Shown here in pieces: positions 5,061 to 9,178 of a stretch of DNA of 9,178 nucleotides. Below the pieces are notes generated by a model, which worked only from the letters and a program-made list of their open reading frames with translations, was not told the DNA's origin and did no database searches. A program made the translations under genes and the position numbers. Within the stretch, counting starts at the first letter, position 1, and each line of letters opens with the position of its first letter. Origin of the DNA: Anaerolineaceae bacterium (lineage in GTDB: Bacteria; Chloroflexota; Anaerolineae; JAAYZQ01); assembly GCA_012514775.1 (NCBI GenBank), contig JAAYZQ010000327.1, positions 1 to 9,178 of the forward strand. The letters are read 5' to 3'.

Positions 5061-6143
5061 TTGTCCCAGCACGACGAAGGTAAGAATCCTCGCCCCGGGG
5101 GGCCGCCCGGCAGCGAGCCGGTGTGGACCTATCGCGGGTACCAACTGCGGCCCAGCGAGTTCACGACAGCCATGGTCCACCTCTTCCGCGCCGAGGTGCA
5201 GCGCGCCAACGTCTGGCGCCAGAGGCTGGATACGACCACCAACTGGGCCGTCATCACGACGGGCGCGGCCATCTCCTTTGCCTACAGCCGCACGGCGGTG
5301 GAGGACCACAGGGTCATCATCCTCAACGTGCTGCTGGTGACGCTCTTTCTCTACATCGAGGCGCGGCGCGACCGCTACTACGAGTTGTGGAGCTATCGCG
5401 TGCGCCTCATGGAGACCGACTTTTTCGCAACCATGTTGGTGCCCCCGTTCCATCCCGCGGCCGACTGGGCCGAAAGCCTGGCCGAAAACCTGCTTCACCC
5501 GCAATTGCCCATCTCTTACTGGGAAGCCCTGGGCCGCCGTTTCCGGCGCAACTATTTCTGGATCTATATCATCCTGGGCCTGGCCTGGCTGGGCAAGGTC
5601 TGGCTGCACCCCTACGTGGCCCCGTCCGGCGCCGAGTTCCTCGCCCGGGCGAGCATCGGCACCGTTCCCGGCTGGATTGTCCTCACCGGCGGGCTCGTGT
5701 TCAACGGCGTCCTGATTCTCATCGGCCTGCTGACCATCGGGCTGCAGCAGGCGGCGGGCGAGGTGCTGCCGCGCTACCCGGTGTTGCCCATGCCTGCCGC
5801 CCTCAGCCGCGGGCCCCATGCGCGGCGCGGCCTGCGAAGCTGGCGCGCCTGGTTCCGGCCTAGCAGCCAGAGGCAACAACTGCTGGCCTTTATCATCACC
5901 GACCAAACAGAGCTCGTCTCGGAAAAGATCCTGAAGGACATGAACCGGGGCGTCACGGCCCTGCCGGGCACAGGGATGTACACCAGGCAGGAGCACACCA
6001 TCCTCATGTGCGCTTTGACCGTGACCGAGGTGGCACAGCTCAAGGACCTGGTGGCGGGGGCCGATCCCAGGGCCTTTATCATGATCTCGCCTGCCCAGGA
6101 GGTGCTGGGCAGGGGCTTTGCTCCGCTGCAAGAAGAGCCCTAG
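5061..6143 (+). CDS. DUF2270 membrane protein with C-terminal DUF2179 (YitT-type) domain
   Basis: A 360-residue protein from TTG 5061, supported by GGAGGG at 5049-5054; starting at GTG 5043 would add six residues. The N-terminal two-thirds matches what I know of DUF2270, a predicted membrane family of unknown function. It has hydrophobic segments near residues 61-78, 83-101, 165-186 and 203-232, and a conserved polar stretch (EARRDRYYELWSYRVRLME) after the second. The last 90 residues (271-360) resemble DUF2179, the soluble tail of YitT proteins: FIITDQTELVSEKIL, RGVTALPGTGMYTR, then ADPRAFIMISPAQEVLGRGF. That tail is thought to be a small sensory or ligand-binding module, but its ligand is not established. 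Here it is attached to a different membrane domain from the YitT one, which suggests a membrane sensor or regulated channel; that role is inference. The gene is alone behind its own promoter and converges on the next gene with 2 bp between stops. Confidence 0.85.
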   Translation: MSQHDEGKNPRPGGPPGSEPVWTYRGYQLRPSEFTTAMVHLFRAEVQRANVWRQRLDTTTNWAVITTGAAISFAYSRTAVEDHRVIILNVLLVTLFLYIEARRDRYYELWSYRVRLMETDFFATMLVPPFHPAADWAESLAENLLHPQLPISYWEALGRRFRRNYFWIYIILGLAWLGKVWLHPYVAPSGAEFLARASIGTVPGWIVLTGGLVFNGVLILIGLLTIGLQQAAGEVLPRYPVLPMPAALSRGPHARRGLRSWRAWFRPSSQRQQLLAFIITDQTELVSEKILKDMNRGVTALPGTGMYTRQEHTILMCALTVTEVAQLKDLVAGADPRAFIMISPAQEVLGRGFAPLQEEP

Positions 6144-6145
6144 GC

Positions 6146-7984
6146 TCAGGGCCCGATTACCTCTACCTCCACGGGCAGGAGCAGGTGGTCGCCCCGGGCG
6201 GCGCCCCCCGGCCCGGTGACGGGCAGCCACGCCGACGCGCCAAAGGGGTGCACGCTGATGGTCAGGCGGTAGGTGCCCGGCGCTCCATCGGCGGGCACCG
6301 GCAGCAGGTGCTGCGACGCGAGGGGCACGCCCACCGGCCAGCGGTCCGTCGTGTCGCGGCCGGCCGTGGGCGAGCCGTCGGCGTACATCAGGAATTGCCC
6401 GTCCTCATCCACGAGCTGGATGAGGGTCATCAGGTCCTCCCCAACCGGCTCTGTCGCCTCCCAATACAGGTCGAGGGCCAGCTTTTCCCCCGGCCGTACC
6501 TGGCGGTTCGTGAGCTGAAAGGCCAGCAACTGGATGCCGTTCCACCGGGCGTCCAGGGGCACGGCGCGGCCCAGCTCCTGATCCGTCGCCCGGGGGGCCG
6601 GGGCGTGGACCGGCCCGATGTACCGCACGGGGGTGATGACGGCCAGGAAGAGCATCCCGGCCACCAGGGCGCCCAGGACCAGGCGGCGCCCCCGTTGCCC
6701 GCCCCACCACGCCCAGCCGGCGGCCAGCACGAGCATCACGGTGGGCAGGATGGGATAGATGAGCCGCCCCTGGTCGGTCCCCAGCACCGTCGCCGTCCAC
6801 TGGATGAGCGAAGCCAGCGTGCCGGCCACGTGCAGGGCCAGGAGGAGCAGCGTCCAGCGCGTGGCGCCCGCCAGCACCGACCAGCGGCGCGCGAGCCAGG
6901 CGACGAAACCGGCGGCACCGGCGAGGCAAACCAGGCCCAGGATCCAGTATATGACCTCCTCGAAGGCGATGCCGATCCAGCCCAACCAGAAGGAGCGAAA
7001 GACCCCCTTGAACAGCCAGGCCAGGACCTCTGGCGTGAGGGGTCCCTCGCGCCGGGCGTTGGTTTCCAGCACAAAGTTCCAGCCCAGGGGATCGCCGTGG
7101 AGCAGCCAGTTGCGCACGAAATACCAGCCGGCCACCAGGGCGGCCACACCAAAGCAGACGAGCAACCCCAGCGCCGCGGCCCGCAGCGCCGTCCCGCGCC
7201 CGCCGGCCTGCCTCTCCCCCGCTGCCCCATCCGCTCCCGCCTGCCGGCCGGCACCCGTTGCCGGCGCCAGGACGACGGCCAGGCCGGCGATGGGCACCAG
7301 GACGGCGACGTTGGCCTTGCTCAGGAGTCCCAGCCCCAGGAGCAGCCCCAGCACCATGGGACGCTGCCAGCCGGGGCGGGCGTTGTGCAGCACGGCCGCC
7401 ACCTGCCACAGGATGAGGGCCGAAAAGGCCGTGGCCGCATTGTCGTTGTTTACGACCGCCGACAGGAACAGAAACTGCGGCGTAAAAGCCAGCAGGCCGG
7501 CCATGGCCAGGGCAATGGCGGGGGCCTCGGGAAACAGGACGCGCCCCAGGCGGTAAACGGCCAGGACGGTGACGGCGCCCAGGGCGATGGACAGCAGCCG
7601 CACCAGGTGCCAGGCCAGCGCCCAGCCCCGGAAGGGCCAGCTCTCGCCGGCGGTGTGCAACAGCAGGTTCTTGGGCGAGCGCGGGTCGGCGACGTCGTAA
7701 TAGGCGTTGTGGCGCACGGCAAAGGGCGCGTCGGGATCGTCCTCGATCCAGAAGGTCAGGGCGGCCGCGGCGGCATAGTAGAGGGGAGGCTGAAAGGCCT
7801 CGTGCTCCTCGCTCGTGTCGGGCAGCCGGCCATGCTGGGCCAGGTAGCGGACGTAGGTGAAATGGGGCACCTCGTCGGGGGCCTCGCCCAGGGGGATGAC
7901 CAGGCTGTACCAACCGGCCAGGCCCACGTAGGCCAGCAGGAGCAGCGCCAGGAGTGCGATGGGCCAGCGGTCCCTGTGGTTCAT
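6146..7984 (-). CDS. GT39/DUF2142-like integral membrane glycosyltransferase with C-terminal beta-sandwich domain
   Basis: A 612-residue multi-pass protein from ATG 7984. The start overlaps the upstream gene's stop as ATGA (7981-7984) and has no strong Shine-Dalgarno, so translation is probably coupled. An N-terminal hydrophobic segment (8-30) is followed by PLGEAPDEVPHF, with Asp37-Glu38 in the first outer loop where GT-C enzymes carry their catalytic acidic pair. FQPPLYY (64-70), VVNNDN (177-182) and WYFVRNWLLHGDPLG (287-301) are also typical of GT39/DUF2142 proteins. These families usually move sugars from polyprenyl carriers to lipids or proteins outside the membrane. Hydrophobic segments continue to about residue 460. 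Residues 482-612 (nt 6149-6541) form a soluble domain with RPGEKLALDLYW and PGTYRLTISVHPF, homologous to the tail of the neighbouring gene. A 26-residue Gly/Ala/Arg-rich loop sits at 241-266. Donor and acceptor are unknown. Confidence 0.85.
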   Translation of the reverse strand: MNHRDRWPIALLALLLLAYVGLAGWYSLVIPLGEAPDEVPHFTYVRYLAQHGRLPDTSEEHEAFQPPLYYAAAAALTFWIEDDPDAPFAVRHNAYYDVADPRSPKNLLLHTAGESWPFRGWALAWHLVRLLSIALGAVTVLAVYRLGRVLFPEAPAIALAMAGLLAFTPQFLFLSAVVNNDNAATAFSALILWQVAAVLHNARPGWQRPMVLGLLLGLGLLSKANVAVLVPIAGLAVVLAPATGAGRQAGADGAAGERQAGGRGTALRAAALGLLVCFGVAALVAGWYFVRNWLLHGDPLGWNFVLETNARREGPLTPEVLAWLFKGVFRSFWLGWIGIAFEEVIYWILGLVCLAGAAGFVAWLARRWSVLAGATRWTLLLLALHVAGTLASLIQWTATVLGTDQGRLIYPILPTVMLVLAAGWAWWGGQRGRRLVLGALVAGMLFLAVITPVRYIGPVHAPAPRATDQELGRAVPLDARWNGIQLLAFQLTNRQVRPGEKLALDLYWEATEPVGEDLMTLIQLVDEDGQFLMYADGSPTAGRDTTDRWPVGVPLASQHLLPVPADGAPGTYRLTISVHPFGASAWLPVTGPGGAARGDHLLLPVEVEVIGP

Positions 7985-9178
7985 GGCCCGACGACCTCGA
8001 TCTCGGCCAGCAACACCCGCCGGCCGTCATGGGGCACATCTGACGACACCACGTCCAGGTTCTGTCCCGACGAGAAGGCGTACATGCCGGCCCAGACCTG
8101 GTAGCGGCCGGGCGGCAGATCGCCGGGCAGGGGCAGGGCGTGCCGGTCGGGCACCAGCTCGCCGGGCACCCAGCGCGTGGTGGGCGTATAGCCCCCTCCC
8201 GGGTCGCCGTCGTGCTGCGCCGGCTGCCGGGTAAGCCCGGTGTCTGTCAGGTGGACGAACGCCTTGTAGTCCTCCGCAAGGCCGTCCAGGGCGATCCAGT
8301 ACAGCGTCACGCTCACCGTGTCGCCCGGCCGGTAGCGCTCCCCGGGCAGGTCAAAGGCTTGCAGCCTGACCAGGTCCGCCAGGTTGGCGTTCACCGCCTC
8401 GGGCGAGCGCAGGTAGCCGTTGGGCATGGCCAGGCTGCCCAGGAGGACGCTGGCCAGCAGCAGATAGGGCACGGCCAGGGCCAGGTGGCCGCTGCCTGCC
8501 CGCAGACCCGCCCGTAGAGACGAGGCGGAGCGGATGCCCTGAAAGCGGGCCAGGAGCAGCACGCCGGCGGCCAGGGCGGCCAGCAGCGAGACCAGGTTGC
8601 CCCAGCGCTGGGCGGGGGCCAGGGCCAGCCGCAAGACCAGGCTCCCCTCTCCCGGCGGCAGATCGAAGGCGGCCAGGCCCAGGCTGCCGGCGGGATGGGC
8701 CGCGATGGACCGGCCCTGCCAGCGCGCTTCCCAGCCCGGATAGTAGAACTGGTGCAACACCAGGCCGGTGGGCACCTCGCCTCGGAGGGCCAGGTGGTAG
8801 CGCGTGTACCCCACGCCCGTCAGCGCCAGGTCCCCGGCGACCGGCGGGCCGGCCTGCTCGCCGTCGGGGTCCTGGAGAGGGTGAGAGATGGCCCAGCGCT
8901 GTTCCTTGACCCAGATGGGCAGGTATTCGCCCGTCCAGGTCGAACCCACCTGGCCAAACTCGCGGTCCTGGGCCCACATCGCCTCCACCGACGGCGTGGG
9001 CCGGGTGGGGGTGACGGGCAGGGCGGCCAGCGCCCAGGCGCCGGTGAGGGCCAGGATCAGAATGGCAGCCAGGGGCGCGACAGGCCGGGGAGCACCGGCC
9101 AATGCCTGGAGCAACAGGCCGGCCAGCATGGCGGTCGCCAGGACGGTCAGGGCCTGGAAGCGCCATGGGTACTGCAAG
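7981..9178 (-). CDS. YfhO/PTPS-related membrane protein, 5' end outside window
   Basis: The frame enters from the right edge without a credible start, so only the C-terminal 398 residues are visible; the first visible codons (LQYPWRFQAL) are a conserved internal motif of this family. Hydrophobic segments lie near visible residues 8-27, 34-54, 194-212 and 231-250. GEYLPIWV (83-90) and FYYPGWEARWQG (144-155), followed by a PPGEGSLVLRL strand, are typical of large YfhO-like / 6-pyruvoyl-tetrahydropterin-synthase-related membrane proteins, which are thought to act in surface polysaccharide or glycolipid assembly. After the last membrane segment comes a beta-sandwich domain (270-398; nt 7984-8370) with RPGDTVSVTLYW, AFVHLTD and PPGRYQVWAGMY, homologous to the tail of the downstream gene. 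It overlaps that gene by 4 nt. The exact enzymatic role is not known. Confidence 0.82.
   Translation of the reverse strand, partial: LQYPWRFQALTVLATAMLAGLLLQALAGAPRPVAPLAAILILALTGAWALAALPVTPTRPTPSVEAMWAQDREFGQVGSTWTGEYLPIWVKEQRWAISHPLQDPDGEQAGPPVAGDLALTGVGYTRYHLALRGEVPTGLVLHQFYYPGWEARWQGRSIAAHPAGSLGLAAFDLPPGEGSLVLRLALAPAQRWGNLVSLLAALAAGVLLLARFQGIRSASSLRAGLRAGSGHLALAVPYLLLASVLLGSLAMPNGYLRSPEAVNANLADLVRLQAFDLPGERYRPGDTVSVTLYWIALDGLAEDYKAFVHLTDTGLTRQPAQHDGDPGGGYTPTTRWVPGELVPDRHALPLPGDLPPGRYQVWAGMYAFSSGQNLDVVSSDVPHDGRRVLLAEIEVVGP

Noticed and set aside
6135..6147. Five-pair palindrome GAGCC-CTA-GGCTC over the convergent stops
   Set aside because: Too short, with a 3-nt loop and no T-tract on either strand, to be claimed as a bidirectional terminator.
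6008..8104. A 698-codon open frame on the plus strand
   Set aside because: It lies opposite the GT39-like gene, whose minus-strand translation has clear family motifs and membrane segments. The plus-strand product is rich in Gln, Gly, Arg and Pro without recognisable domains, a usual effect of high GC content.

Overview
The window is GC-rich bacterial chromosome with tightly packed genes, GTG/TTG as well as ATG starts, and sigma70-like promoters. Three things together suggest a Chloroflexota-like (Anaerolineae or similar) organism or metagenome contig: a Tat-exported lipoprotein with a long Thr/Pro linker, large multi-pass membrane proteins with a C-terminal beta-sandwich tail, and a DUF2270 protein. 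That placement is inference from style and gene content; no ribosomal or marker gene is present. I see no tRNA, rRNA, CRISPR array, transposase or phage gene.

Layout. Positions 1-958 (minus) hold a class V PLP-dependent aminotransferase cut by the left edge. It is divergent from a three-gene plus-strand operon: a SagB-type nitroreductase (1212-1964), a class I SAM methyltransferase (1973-2647) and a YdjC/ChbG-type carbohydrate deacetylase (2644-3537). The 253-bp divergent region carries two well-formed promoters, each with a 17-bp spacer, and a polypurine tract with a G-quadruplex motif between them. Next come two single plus-strand genes with their own promoters. The first is a Tat lipoprotein with a glycoside-hydrolase-like domain (3677-4963), apparently read from a leaderless mRNA. 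The second is a DUF2270 membrane protein fused to a YitT-type DUF2179 domain (5061-6143). Two overlapping minus-strand genes run in from the right edge: a YfhO/PTPS-related membrane protein (7981-9178, N-terminus missing) and a GT39/DUF2142-like membrane protein (6146-7984). They share a homologous C-terminal beta-sandwich domain, and the last one converges on the DUF2270 gene with 2 bp between the stop codons.

How the genes may work together. The membrane pair probably forms part of a cell-surface glycan or polyprenyl-linked sugar transfer system. The deacetylase and the lipoprotein also point to carbohydrate work at or near the envelope. The nitroreductase, methyltransferase and deacetylase are translationally close and probably co-expressed, but no known pathway uses this trio, and I cannot name a substrate. 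Nothing here can be claimed with confidence as a new defence or mobile system. The most unusual items are the leaderless Tat lipoprotein, the Asp-to-Asn change at the aminotransferase cofactor site, the DUF2270-DUF2179 fusion, the shared tail domain of the two membrane proteins, and the G-quadruplex motif between divergent promoters.
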